Source: Phytopseudomonas daroniae (GTDB taxonomy: Bacteria; Pseudomonadota; Gammaproteobacteria; Pseudomonadales; Pseudomonadaceae). From it: a DNA stretch of 64,000 bases. Of this stretch, positions 45,898-54,831 are shown piece by piece (within the stretch, counting starts at the first letter, position 1; each line of letters opens with the position of its first letter). The notes beneath the pieces are model-generated. The model had not been told where the DNA came from. It did no database searches and saw nothing but the letters and a program-made list of their open reading frames with translations. Location of the stretch: the NCBI RefSeq assembly GCF_004327285.1, contig NZ_QJUI01000015.1:62001-126000 (forward strand), given 5' to 3'. The position numbers were made by a program, and so were the translations under genes.

Positions 45898-48417
45898 ATG
45901 GATCAGTTGACCAAGACCGCTCCTGATGAAAGCGCCACTCCGCGCTTCGACTTCCTCGCCGGCGGCGGTGAAATCGGCGAACTGTTGCGAAACGGCAACA
46001 GCGCCAACTCGCCACTTGGTTCCCCCAGTGAGTGGTCGCCCAGCCTGAAGACCCTCATGGCCACCGTGCTTCCGGTAAAGGCGCAAATAGTACTGTTCTG
46101 GGGCCCGCAGTACGTCGCCTTGTACAACGATGCCTATGCACCGAGCATCGGCGACAAACATCCACAGGCCCTGGGCCGACCGGCAATAGAAAACTGGGCA
46201 GAGCTGTGGGACGACCTCGAACCGCTGTTACGCGGCGTGCGTGAAACAGGGGAAACATTCGCCGCCAAGGATCGCCCCTTCTACATCAAGCGCCATGGCC
46301 GCGGCGAAGCCGTCTATTTCGATGTGTCCTATTCGGCGGTACGCGAGATGGACGGCTCGGTCGGCGGCGTGCTCTGCGTCGTCAACGAGACAACTCAGAA
46401 GGTGCAGTTCGAGCGCAGACAAGCGTTCCTGGTCGAACTGGGACAGGCACTGCCGTCAATCACCGACCCCGACAAGGTGGAAGCCCTCGTGCTGCGCAAG
46501 CTGGCCGCAGAGCTGAACGCCTCTCGAGTGTTCTTCGCGGAAAACCTCGGTGACGGCAAGGCGTTCAGCGCACACCGGAGTTACCCGCCGGAGCCAGCCG
46601 GCAACGCGGCCTCGCATCGTTATACGAGTACGCAAGCCGACGTGCTGCTTTCCGGACAGCCGCTCCTGCACCAGGCTTATCCGGACAAGCCCGCAACGCT
46701 GCATGTGCCAGTGCTGTGTCACGGCACGCTCGACGCCGTGCTGGTGATCGAGCATGAACCCACCCATGTGTTTTCCAACTGCGAAGCGAACCTGGCAGAA
46801 GAAACCGCCAAGCTGGCCTGGGAGTGGATCAACCATGCGCGGGCTGAAGAGGCATTACGGGTCAGTTCGGCACAACTGTCGGCCATGTTCGATCAGGCCA
46901 GCGCCGGCATCGCGGTGTGCGACGACTGGACACTCACCCAGGTCAACGACCGCTATTGCGAAATCGTCGGGCGCAGCCGTGAAGAGTTGCTTGGCCAGAG
47001 CCTGTATGACGTTGGCCAGTTGGGTGAAACCTCAAAGGTCGCTTCTGCATGCGAGCGCCGCCTGCGCCGCGGGCAGCAGTTCGAAGGCACCAGCCGTTAC
47101 CGCCAGCCCGATGGCACGACCGTCTGGGTACAGAACCATGTGACACCGCTATTGGATGGGCAGCGCAACATCAGCGGAACGATCTGCGTCTGTGTGGACA
47201 TCAGCGAACGCATGCGGGCCGAGGCCGAGCTGCGCGCGTTGAACGAGAGCCTGGAAGACCGCGTAGCCAGCATGGTCGCGCAGCGTGAAGCGGCTGTGGC
47301 GCAGCTTCATGAAGTACACAAGATGGAGTTGGTCAGCCAGCTCACCGGCGGTTTCGCCCATGACTTCAACAATTTGCTGACTCCCATCATGGCGTCCCTC
47401 GAACTGATTCGCCGCCGGCTGCCGGACGAGCGTTCCACCAAACTGGTGGATGGCGCCCTGCAGGCGGCGGATCGCGCACGCATTCTGGTTGCGCGGTTGC
47501 TCACCTTTGCCAGACGGCAGAAGCTCAAACCTCAGGCGGTAGCGCTTGGCACACTGATTTCCGACATGCGCGATCTCATCCAGCGCTCTCTTGGACCAAT
47601 GATCGAGTTGGTCATCGATATTTCCGATGATATGCCGACCGTGCTCATCGACCCGCATCAGCTGGAACTGGCCATTCTCAACCTGGCGGTCAATGCCCGC
47701 GACGCCATGGTCGATGGCGGCCGGCTGAAAATCGTCGCGCAGCCGAATGAGCAGGAAGACGGCGCTGTAAACAGCCTGGGCGGCGGTCAGTGCGTACACC
47801 TGATGGTGGTGGATAGCGGCAGCGGGATGGACGAGGAAACACTGCACCGTTGCGTTGAACCCTTCTATTCCACCAAGGGCGTCGGCAAGGGCACTGGCCT
47901 CGGATTACCCATGGTGCAGGGGCTGCTCGTTCAGTCGGGTGGCGGCTTCGATATCGCCTCGGAAATGGGACACGGCACGCGGGTAAGTTTGTGGTTGCCG
48001 ACCACCGATGCACCGGCGGCCAGCGACAACAACGACATCGAAGAGGCTGTGCCACGGGCGCCGCGGCCCGCTCACATTCTGCTGGTCGATGATGAAAACC
48101 TGGCGCGCGAGACCACCAGCCTGCAACTGCATGACCTCGGCTATGAGGTGACCGAAGCGAATTCGGCAGCGGCTGCGTTGAATCTGATCGACGCCGGCCT
48201 GAAGCCCGATGTACTGGTCACCGACCACATCATGGCGAACAAGCCCGGCGTACAGCTCGCCCAGGAATTGCGGCATAGAATGCCTGATCTGCACGTGCTG
48301 ATCATCACGGGTGACACCAACCTAACCCCGATGCAGATCGGCAATTTCGAGGTGCTGGCAAAGCCCTTCCGCCGTCGCGATATCGCCGCCCACCTCGCTC
48401 AGTTGGTCAGCCCTTGA
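45898..48417 (+). CDS. cytosolic hybrid sensor histidine kinase (PAS-GAF-PAS-HisKA-HATPase-REC)
   Basis: The 839-residue protein has an N-terminal PAS-like domain (about 55-168), GAF (about 175-320), PAS (about 325-440), a phospho-acceptor helix with H488 in GGFAHDFNN, and an ATPase with NLAVNARDAM, DSGSGMD and GKGTGLGLP. A C-terminal receiver has D776 (LVTDHIM) and the lysine in LAKPF. No membrane segment is seen. The H-box closely matches that of the kinase at 6133-7293. No cognate regulator is adjacent. ATG 45898 is used; it is preceded by no strong site. Confidence 0.93.
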   Translation: MDQLTKTAPDESATPRFDFLAGGGEIGELLRNGNSANSPLGSPSEWSPSLKTLMATVLPVKAQIVLFWGPQYVALYNDAYAPSIGDKHPQALGRPAIENWAELWDDLEPLLRGVRETGETFAAKDRPFYIKRHGRGEAVYFDVSYSAVREMDGSVGGVLCVVNETTQKVQFERRQAFLVELGQALPSITDPDKVEALVLRKLAAELNASRVFFAENLGDGKAFSAHRSYPPEPAGNAASHRYTSTQADVLLSGQPLLHQAYPDKPATLHVPVLCHGTLDAVLVIEHEPTHVFSNCEANLAEETAKLAWEWINHARAEEALRVSSAQLSAMFDQASAGIAVCDDWTLTQVNDRYCEIVGRSREELLGQSLYDVGQLGETSKVASACERRLRRGQQFEGTSRYRQPDGTTVWVQNHVTPLLDGQRNISGTICVCVDISERMRAEAELRALNESLEDRVASMVAQREAAVAQLHEVHKMELVSQLTGGFAHDFNNLLTPIMASLELIRRRLPDERSTKLVDGALQAADRARILVARLLTFARRQKLKPQAVALGTLISDMRDLIQRSLGPMIELVIDISDDMPTVLIDPHQLELAILNLAVNARDAMVDGGRLKIVAQPNEQEDGAVNSLGGGQCVHLMVVDSGSGMDEETLHRCVEPFYSTKGVGKGTGLGLPMVQGLLVQSGGGFDIASEMGHGTRVSLWLPTTDAPAASDNNDIEEAVPRAPRPAHILLVDDENLARETTSLQLHDLGYEVTEANSAAAALNLIDAGLKPDVLVTDHIMANKPGVQLAQELRHRMPDLHVLIITGDTNLTPMQIGNFEVLAKPFRRRDIAAHLAQLVSP

Positions 48418-48457
48418 GGCGCTAGGCCCCCTGAGTGAAGCCCGCCATGCTGACAAC

Positions 48458-48712
48458 TCAGGCGCCCTCCAAACCCTCTTTGAAACTCAGCGCCGCTAAC
48501 CTCACGGTGGTGCCGCCGAGCTTTTCTACGAGCGATGGCGGTGCTTCATCGGAAATCTCGACGATATGCCCCGACACCGAGCCGTCGGCATCGGTATCCG
48601 GGTAATCCTCGATCACCCATTGATCGACCTCTTCCCGACTGATGCCAAGCGCTTCGGCCAGAATACCGCTGCGTTGCTCGGCCCAAAGTGTTTCCATCTG
48701 ATCGCTGCTCAT
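48458..48712 (-). CDS. small hypothetical protein, acidic
   Basis: The 84-residue acidic protein reads like a small helical protein: MSSDQMETLWAEQRSG, then AEALGISREEVDQWVIED. The ALGISREEVDQW part has a helix-turn-helix-like spacing. No signal peptide or membrane segment. ATG 48712. It is followed by no obvious terminator. Function not recognised. Confidence 0.68.
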   Translation of the reverse strand: MSSDQMETLWAEQRSGILAEALGISREEVDQWVIEDYPDTDADGSVSGHIVEISDEAPPSLVEKLGGTTVRLAALSFKEGLEGA

Positions 48713-48768
48713 GCCTTCACCTCGCGTGACGGGTTTGAATTACCGCAGTTGTGCCGTGAGCAGCTCTC

Positions 48769-49038
48769 CTAAGCGAGGCTACCGCTTTTACGCGTGGGCT
48801 TCTCCACGCCTTGGCTCTGGGTTTCCAGCCGATGTCTCAGACGTAGCACCAGCTGCGAAATACTTCGCGAACTGGAAAGCTCCGAGCGATCAATACCTGT
48901 AACGCTCAGCAGCGCCCGACCACCCTCGGCAGCACGGATCTGGATGACCACGGTGTCGCCAGCCTCGATGGTGCAACGGCAGTCGAGGGGCAGAAAGGCA
49001 GACTCAACGATCTGCCGCTGTTCCAAAATGGACATCAT
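48769..49038 (-). CDS. DUF1652-family protein
   Basis: The 89-residue protein matches the DUF1652 pattern: QRQIVESAFLPLDCRCTI, then VTGIDRSELSSSRSISQLVLRLR. The family is small and typical of Pseudomonas. Of the start codons GTG 49041, ATG 49038 and ATG 49035, ATG 49038 has the best spacing (eight bases) to GAGGT. The C-terminus (TQSQGVEKPTRKSG) is longer and more basic than usual. Function unknown. Confidence 0.82.
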   Translation of the reverse strand: MMSILEQRQIVESAFLPLDCRCTIEAGDTVVIQIRAAEGGRALLSVTGIDRSELSSSRSISQLVLRLRHRLETQSQGVEKPTRKSGSLA

Positions 49039-49041
49039 CAC

Positions 49042-49422
49042 AGCTCACCTCTGGATGTAAGTGGCTTTGGTTACGCGCGAATAAATCGGCGCTATTTTTT
49101 GCGTTCGCAGGCAGGTTCGGATTTACCTCACCGTCGATCGACAGTGAAAGAAAACCCATGCATCAGCGATGCCAGAAACTTCCTCAATAAAAACAAGGCA
49201 GCGTGAAAAATCGATCATGCACAATGCAAGAACAGCGCTATTGGCTCTGGCATTTTGCACGCCACCCTACAAGCGTTTTAATTACCGCGCGCCATGATCT
49301 TGTTTCGCCATCACCTTTACCGTCCGTCCTTTTATAAAGCATTAAACTCGAACGAATGCAGTGGAAGCTGCTTCGTACTCCATGAGGCCCGGCCTCATAC
49401 GCTAATTAATCGGGAGCACAAT
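49042..49422. other. AT-richer promoter region of the KGG protein
   Basis: The 381 bases have much lower GC than the core (about half A+T) with no gene I can support. They carry the upstream regions of the divergent DUF1652 and KGG genes. A CGGGAG site (49411-49416) precedes the KGG start. Confidence 0.5.
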
Positions 49423-49599
49423 ATGACCAATAGCAATCCTGGTAACTTCGCTAATGATCGTGCAAAAGCATCGGAAGCCGGCCGTAAAGGCGGCCAGCAA
49501 AGTGGCGGCAATTTTTCCAATGATCGCGCAAAGGCGGCAGAGGCAGGCCGCAAGGGTGGGCAGAACAGCCACGGCGGTGGCGCTAAGCGCTCATCCTAG
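49423..49599 (+). CDS. KGG-repeat stress protein (YciG/ConKGG-like)
   Basis: The 58-residue protein contains two tandem copies of about 20 residues, each built on GNF-(A/S)NDRAKA-EAGRKGGQ. Hydrophilic KGG proteins are often induced in stationary phase or stress; their exact role is unclear. ATG 49423 is preceded by GGGAG. It is transcribed away from the DUF1652 gene. The sequence is low in complexity and would be intrinsically disordered. Confidence 0.9.
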   Translation: MTNSNPGNFANDRAKASEAGRKGGQQSGGNFSNDRAKAAEAGRKGGQNSHGGGAKRSS

Positions 49600-49609
49600 A
49601 TGATGGCGG

Positions 49610-49634
49610 CAAGGCCTACCACATGCGGGCCTTG
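49610..49634 (+). terminator. probable terminator of the KGG gene
   Basis: CAAGGCC and GGCCTTG are inverted arms around an 11-base loop, 10 bases after the stop, followed by a T-rich but interrupted run. Confidence 0.65.
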
Positions 49635-49907
49635 TCTTGGTTCTTATTCGATCAAGTTATACGCCTTTCTAAACTTAATCGTTGCAAAAAACCCGTTTCA
49701 AATACCGTACCCGAGTAACCAACTCGCCAATCCGATAACACTGGAGCCGTTTCTTATTACCGTCCCCTTTATTATGCAAGCACAGGCCACCTAGAAATAT
49801 CAAACCTCATACGACCTATCGAATAGTCATTAAAATATTCAGTGCCTATTCTAATCAACTGTTTCAAACAAGCTCAACGTGGTGCCTCTTTTGACTGGAG
49901 GTTTGCC

Positions 49908-50015
49908 ATGCGTCTGCCAACCGGCCCACGATCGCAGCGACTGGGCATGGAGCTGTATTCGATTGGCAATAAGCGTGACGTACTCGACGCGCGCTCGCCG
50001 ACGTTTCTGAAATGA
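49908..50015 (+). CDS. candidate 35-residue small protein
   Basis: ATG 49908 lies six bases after a strong GGAGG (49897-49901), and the frame runs 35 codons to TGA at 50013. The peptide is basic (MRLPTGPRSQRLGMEL; ends SPTFLK). No family is recognised. The good ribosome-binding site is the main support, and the frame could still be chance. Confidence 0.35.
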   Translation: MRLPTGPRSQRLGMELYSIGNKRDVLDARSPTFLK

Positions 50016-50142
50016 TCGGCGCAGGCGTCTACCATGCGGTTATCGCGGGTACAACAATGATGAACTGCACAGGTCAAACAGAGCGAACTTTTTACCGTTT
50101 CAACACCCTGTATCAACACTGCACATGAAGTCTGGAACACCC

Positions 50143-50529
50143 ATGATCAAATCCGCCAAACACCGCGCCACCGTTATCTGCCATCAGCACGGCAAAGTTC
50201 TGCTGGTGCGCAAGGCCGAAGCGAAATGGACACTACCGGGCGGCAAGATCGAAGCGAATGAAGGGCCGGCGGAAGCGGCGCTGCGCGAACTTTTCGAAGA
50301 AACCGGACTGGACAGCGAAGTGCTGGAATTCCTCGCGTTGCACCAATTCGATAGCCGTCCCCACCACGTTTTCCGCGTGAGCGTGCCGGAGTCGCTGGAC
50401 GCCAGGCCCCAGAACGAAATCGCCGACTGCCGCTGGTTCTCCTTCGTAGATCTGGACAAGGCCGTCAAGAAACCCTCGCGCAAACTGCTCGAACTGTATT
50501 TCGCCGAAGGTCGCCAGGAGCAGGCATGA
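50143..50529 (+). CDS. NUDIX hydrolase
   Basis: The 128-residue protein has a full NUDIX box starting at G34 (GKIEANE, then RELFEETGL) following LPGG. It is short and MutT-like, so a nucleoside diphosphate linked compound or oxidised nucleotide is a likely substrate. ATG 50143 is taken; an upstream ATG at 50125 adds six residues. No operon partners. Confidence 0.92.
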   Translation: MIKSAKHRATVICHQHGKVLLVRKAEAKWTLPGGKIEANEGPAEAALRELFEETGLDSEVLEFLALHQFDSRPHHVFRVSVPESLDARPQNEIADCRWFSFVDLDKAVKKPSRKLLELYFAEGRQEQA

Positions 50530-50638
50530 TCGTTTACCGTCGGGGAACACTGCGGCCGGCCTGAGCGCCGCCCCGGCAAGCCAGAACGTGGCGCCAACTC
50601 GACTTCACCGATCATCACTTCGCGCACCAGGAACCCCC

Positions 50639-51424
50639 ATGCAATCCGATTCTTTCGACCCCACTGCCAGCGCCACGCTGTTGCTGAAAACCTGGCGCGC
50701 AGAAACGCTGCTCGATAGCCTGCCCGCCGAGCTGCGTCCCCATACGCTGCAGCAGGGTTACGACGCCCAGGATTGCCTGTTCAAGGCAGCGGGCGGTACT
50801 CAAGCCGGCTGGAAACTGGGAGTCGGCAGCCCCGCCGCCATGCGCGCCGCACAGCTGGCGCGACCGTTGGTGGGTCAACTGGAAACGGCACGCTGCCACG
50901 CCAGCGGTGCTGATCTGCAACTACCGACGCGTGCACCACTGACCATCGAATGCGAGATCGCTTTCGTGCTGGCTCGCGATATCGAGCCGCTTCCGAACCG
51001 CAGCGTACAGCCCGATGATATTCGCCATACCTGCCTGACCTTCGAGGTAGTGCGCTCACGCTTCATCGACCGCAAGCGTGTCGGCTGGCCGAGTTTCACA
51101 GCCGATAATGTCGGCTTCGAAGCCCTGATCATCGGCGCCCCCGCCTGCGATGGCCTGGATCTGCAGGTACTGCGCAGCCTGGCGGAAACGACCGTCGTGC
51201 ACCTTGATGGCGAGCCGAAAGCCGGTGTGCTGAGCGGAGATGCCGCCACCGATCCGCTGAACTCGCTCGCGGCGCTCTACGCCCACGCCGCTGAACGCGG
51301 CGAAACGCTGCGCGCCGGTGACATCGTCTCCACCGGCGCCCTGTGCGAACCCTTCGACATCACCGGCAGCGGCCACAGGCTGTCGGTACGCTACCTGGAC
51401 GAGGAACTGGCATTCTCGTGCTGA
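50639..51424 (+). CDS. FAH/2-keto-4-pentenoate hydratase-like protein
   Basis: The 261-residue protein has the C-terminal FAH fold with acidic metal-binding residues in ECEIAFVLARDIEP, and GWKLGV in the front part (position near 58). RAGDIVSTGALCEPFDI is the family's closing motif. Such enzymes hydrate 2-hydroxypentadienoates or decarboxylate oxalocrotonate in aromatic meta-cleavage. No other catabolic gene is adjacent, so the role is open. ATG 50639 with AGGAA seven bases upstream. Confidence 0.85.
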   Translation: MQSDSFDPTASATLLLKTWRAETLLDSLPAELRPHTLQQGYDAQDCLFKAAGGTQAGWKLGVGSPAAMRAAQLARPLVGQLETARCHASGADLQLPTRAPLTIECEIAFVLARDIEPLPNRSVQPDDIRHTCLTFEVVRSRFIDRKRVGWPSFTADNVGFEALIIGAPACDGLDLQVLRSLAETTVVHLDGEPKAGVLSGDAATDPLNSLAALYAHAAERGETLRAGDIVSTGALCEPFDITGSGHRLSVRYLDEELAFSC

Positions 51425-51673
51425 CCAGTTACCGCGGCGCCACCATCGTCTCGATTCCCAGCTTGAGGGACGGCCTGGCCGCCTCGTCCTGCCGGCGAGC
51501 CTCGCCAAGCCGGTAGCGACGCTAGCAATGCGGCCGCTCGGCTTGCTGGAGCCCCCTTGCTCGATCCCGCTGCCAGCCCTGATGCGGCCCGCCGAACGGT
51601 GCAGGCGACATGGCAGCATGAAATCATCGGCGTCCGTATACTGGCGCCACTTCACTGACATGGAACCACACCC

Positions 51674-53320
51674 ATGCGCCTCGACACCCTGACACTCAAG
51701 ACCCGCCTGATCATCGCGGTGGCCATCCCCTGCATCGCCCTGATTCTGGTTGCCGTGACCAGCCTCAACAGCATGTCCAATATGCAGAAGGAGGCCAGTG
51801 CGCTCTACCTCAATACCTCTGCCCCCATGCGTGCCATGGCCGAAGCCGCCTCGCGAATTCCGCGTATGCGCGTGGGCATCGACATGATGCTGCTGCAGGA
51901 TACCGCCCTGCGGGATGAGCGTGGGGTCAAGACCCGCGTACAGGAGGCCCTCAACGAGGACATCCCCGGCATGCGCGAGGCCATGCGCGACGCGGTCGAG
52001 GCGCAGGTCAATCCGGAGCGGCGGGCGCAGGCGCAGCGGCTGCTCGATCAGTTCGAGACGATGGTCGGCGACGAACTCACGCCGATGTTGCAGGCGCTCG
52101 ATGGCGGCGACATGGCCAGGGCGCAGCAGATCTATCGCGACCAGTACGCGAAGAGTTACGGCGTGATGCGCCTGGGTGCCAACGAACTGCTCGACACCTT
52201 GCTGCAGCAAGCCGAACAGCAGAACCAGCGCAGCACCGACAACTACGAGCAAGGCCGTACCCATCAGCTGACGATCATCGTGCTCGGCCTGCTGGTGTCG
52301 TTCATCGCCTCCTGGCTGATCGTCACCAACCTGCGGCGTCGCGTATCCATCCTGCAGAGCAGCCTGGGCAACGCCGCCGACAACCTGGCGCTGAACGCCC
52401 GCATCGAGCTTAGCGGTAGCGACGAGTTGAGCGACATCGCCCACAGCTTCAACCGCTTCCTGGAAAAGATCCACGGCATCATGCAGCAACTGGCCGGCAA
52501 CTCGCGGCAGCTCTCCGACATGGCCCGCGAGGTGGCCGAACGCGCGCAACTGACGCAAAGCAACTGCACCGCCCAGAGCGACCGCACGGTACAGGTCGCT
52601 ACCGCCATCCACGAACTGGGTTCGACGGTCAACGAGATCGCCGGCAACGCCGAAAATGCGGCCCAGGTGGCACGCGAGGCCACCGAGCACGCCAACGGCG
52701 GGCGCGAAGTGGTGGATCAGGCCAACCAGCAGATCGATGCACTCAGCGGTGAGCTGGAGCAGGCAGCCAATGTAGTCGGCGCGCTGGCGGGGCAGATCGA
52801 CGCGATCAGCGCCACTCTGGGCACCATTCGCAGCATTTCCGAGCAGACCAACCTGCTGGCCCTCAACGCCGCCATCGAGGCTGCCCGAGCGGGCGAGCAA
52901 GGCCGCGGCTTCGCCGTGGTGGCCGATGAGGTTCGTACCCTGGCCAGTCGCTCAGGGGCCTCGACCGAAGAAATCCAGAAGGTCATCGACCGCCTGCAGG
53001 CCGAATCACGTTCGGCCGTCGAGGCGATGGCCAAAGGACGCCAGCAAAGCGAACGCGTGGTCGAGTACGCCGCCAAGGCTTCTGAAGCCCTGGCGCAGAT
53101 CAACGGCCATATCAGCCAGATCAGCGACCAGAACATCCAGGTCGCCACCGCCACCGAGGAGCAGTCCTGCGTGGTCGAAGAGATCAACCGCAACGTCGAG
53201 CAGATCAACCAGTTCACCCAGGAAACCACGCTGATCGCCGATCAGTTGAACGATGCCAGCAGCAACCTGCAGAGCCTCTCCAGGCAGCTGGATGATCTGG
53301 TGGGCAACTTCAAGCTGTAA
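51674..53320 (+). CDS. methyl-accepting chemotaxis protein with four-helix-bundle sensor
   Basis: The 548-residue receptor has membrane helices at about 11-33 and 200-218, a periplasmic 4HB_MCP-type domain between them, HAMP, and the signalling domain with EQTNLLALNAAIEAARAGEQ. Charged helices in the sensor (RVGIDMMLLQDTALRDERG) resemble the Tar/Tsr class rather than dCache. ATG 51674. No che gene is near. Ligand unknown. Confidence 0.93.
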   Translation: MRLDTLTLKTRLIIAVAIPCIALILVAVTSLNSMSNMQKEASALYLNTSAPMRAMAEAASRIPRMRVGIDMMLLQDTALRDERGVKTRVQEALNEDIPGMREAMRDAVEAQVNPERRAQAQRLLDQFETMVGDELTPMLQALDGGDMARAQQIYRDQYAKSYGVMRLGANELLDTLLQQAEQQNQRSTDNYEQGRTHQLTIIVLGLLVSFIASWLIVTNLRRRVSILQSSLGNAADNLALNARIELSGSDELSDIAHSFNRFLEKIHGIMQQLAGNSRQLSDMAREVAERAQLTQSNCTAQSDRTVQVATAIHELGSTVNEIAGNAENAAQVAREATEHANGGREVVDQANQQIDALSGELEQAANVVGALAGQIDAISATLGTIRSISEQTNLLALNAAIEAARAGEQGRGFAVVADEVRTLASRSGASTEEIQKVIDRLQAESRSAVEAMAKGRQQSERVVEYAAKASEALAQINGHISQISDQNIQVATATEEQSCVVEEINRNVEQINQFTQETTLIADQLNDASSNLQSLSRQLDDLVGNFKL

Positions 53321-53360
53321 TCCCACCTTATTCCTACAGATCGACGGCAATAAGGCGTAA

Positions 53361-53418
53361 GCCCGTAGGATGGGTGAAACCCATCGGCAAATTGATGGGT
53401 TTCACCCATCCTACGGGC
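53361..53418. repeat. perfect 25-bp inverted repeat (hairpin) with GTAGGATGGGT ends
   Basis: Arms at 53361-53385 and 53394-53418 are exact reverse complements over 25 bases with an eight-base loop (GGCAAATT). It sits between the chemoreceptor stop and the ctaG-like stop. The GTAGGATGGGT-type end is known to be widely repeated in pseudomonads. It may also terminate both convergent transcripts. Confidence 0.9.
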
Positions 53419-53446
53419 TGCCTCGTCTAGGTTTTTCAACGGCCTG

Positions 53447-54112
53447 CTAAGCCCTGCTCTCGCCCATCGTCGACAACAAGCGTGCGCCCAGCGCCACCGC
53501 CCCGCCCAGATAAACCACACCACTCCAGGCGGCCATCAGAATGCCGCCAAAGCGCTGATCGTCCAGTTGCTCGAAACCGAATGCCCCCAGGCACAGCTCT
53601 GCGGGGTAGATCAGCTTGGGCGCCATTATCAGCATCACACCGAGCATGGTCATGTGCACGAAGGTCAGAAAGAAGCCGAACATCGCAGCCGCCACCCCGC
53701 GCCTCGACTGACTGGCGAAACCCAGTAGCCAGACCGCAAGGCCAACGGCCAGAAAACTGGCCTGCTGCGCGACGAATGCCCAGGTATTGATGGCCGCTGC
53801 TGCATGCAGCAGCGGTGCATGCCAGCCCCACACCACCAGCATTTCGGCCGCGAACACCAGGAACGTCCAGGCGCCGATATGGCGCAGCTTGTCCACCCGC
53901 AGCCCGGAGCGCGCCAGCCCGATGGCTATAAGTGGCGCAGCGAGCGCCACCACGCCGAGGTGCAGCAGCATATGGGCGGAAAACGCCGTGCGGCTCATGG
54001 CCGGCAGCGGCCCGAGCCAGCAGGCGGCCAACACCAGGAAACCGAGGATCAGCGGCCAGTTGCGCTGGCGCGTCGCCAGCCCATTCGCTTTCTCATGCAT
54101 GCCGGTTGCCAT
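53447..54112 (-). CDS. cytochrome c oxidase assembly protein, CtaG_2/caa3-type
   Basis: The 221-residue membrane protein has about six to seven helices. Conserved histidines (HMLLHLG, GWHAPLLHAA, VHMTMLG) match the caa3_CtaG family, which is implicated in copper delivery to heme-copper oxidases. It starts immediately after the SCO stop (no gap), so the two are coupled. No oxidase subunit genes are near. ATG 54112; an inner Met five codons on is possible. Confidence 0.88.
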   Translation of the reverse strand: MATGMHEKANGLATRQRNWPLILGFLVLAACWLGPLPAMSRTAFSAHMLLHLGVVALAAPLIAIGLARSGLRVDKLRHIGAWTFLVFAAEMLVVWGWHAPLLHAAAAINTWAFVAQQASFLAVGLAVWLLGFASQSRRGVAAAMFGFFLTFVHMTMLGVMLIMAPKLIYPAELCLGAFGFEQLDDQRFGGILMAAWSGVVYLGGAVALGARLLSTMGESRA

Positions 54113-54712
54113 TCAGGGTTGTCCGATGGAGCTGGAAATTGCCTGCACCATCGCCTCGGCGGTCATTCGCTGGGAGAAAAGCTCGGCCAACTCACCCTTC
54201 GGCCCCATCAGGTAGATGGAGCCCGTGTGATCCAGCATGTAGGTGTCGCCCATCGGCACTTTCTGGAAATACACGCTGTACGCGTCGGCGACCTGGCGAA
54301 TCTGTTCGACGCTACCGGTCAGGCCGAGGATGCGCTCATCGAAGAACGACGTGTAGGCCGCCAGCACATCCGGTGTGTCGCGTTCGGGATCCAGGCTGAT
54401 GAACAACGGCTGAACCTGCCTGGCTTGCTCGCCCAGACCATCGAGTACCTTGGCCATATGCATCAGCGTGGCCGGGCAAATATCGGCGCAACGGGTAAAG
54501 CCGAAGAACACCAGCAGCCATTGCCCACTGAAGGTCTGCTCGTTGACGGCTCGACCGTGCTGATCCTGCAGCTCGAACGGCCCGCCAACCTGAGCGCCGT
54601 TGCTGAGCGCGGCAGTAACCGGGGTGCGCGCTGGCCATAGCTGATAGGACAGAGGCAACGCCGCGAGCAGCAGCCCAATGGCGATAGCGCTGGCGATCCA
54701 GGTGCGATTCAC
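54113..54712 (-). CDS. SCO1/SenC-family copper chaperone
   Basis: The 199-residue protein has an N-terminal membrane anchor (6-26) and a thioredoxin-like domain with Cu ligands C75-x3-C79 (RCADIC) and H162 (MLDHTG). It delivers copper to the Cu-A site of cytochrome c oxidase or acts as a thiol reductase. Start is GTG 54712, preceded by AGGA. Coupled to the CtaG gene downstream. Confidence 0.92.
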   Translation of the reverse strand: MNRTWIASAIAIGLLLAALPLSYQLWPARTPVTAALSNGAQVGGPFELQDQHGRAVNEQTFSGQWLLVFFGFTRCADICPATLMHMAKVLDGLGEQARQVQPLFISLDPERDTPDVLAAYTSFFDERILGLTGSVEQIRQVADAYSVYFQKVPMGDTYMLDHTGSIYLMGPKGELAELFSQRMTAEAMVQAISSSIGQP

Positions 54713-54831
54713 TGTCCTGCGCCCTCTTCCGGGTTTCAGCGATAGGACTGTCCGATCGCTTTCCTTGAGCTACTGACCACGAGCGAGCGAGGGGGTGCAG
54801 GCAAATGAATGTTACGGCGAGCTGCGAACCG

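Larger units (their letters stand above)
49600..50142. other. 543-bp AT-rich gap with a terminator and a small open frame
   Basis: The region holds a hairpin after the KGG gene (49610-49634), then AT-rich DNA, then the 35-codon frame with strong ribosome-binding site described at 49908. Nothing else is recognisable. Confidence 0.5.
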
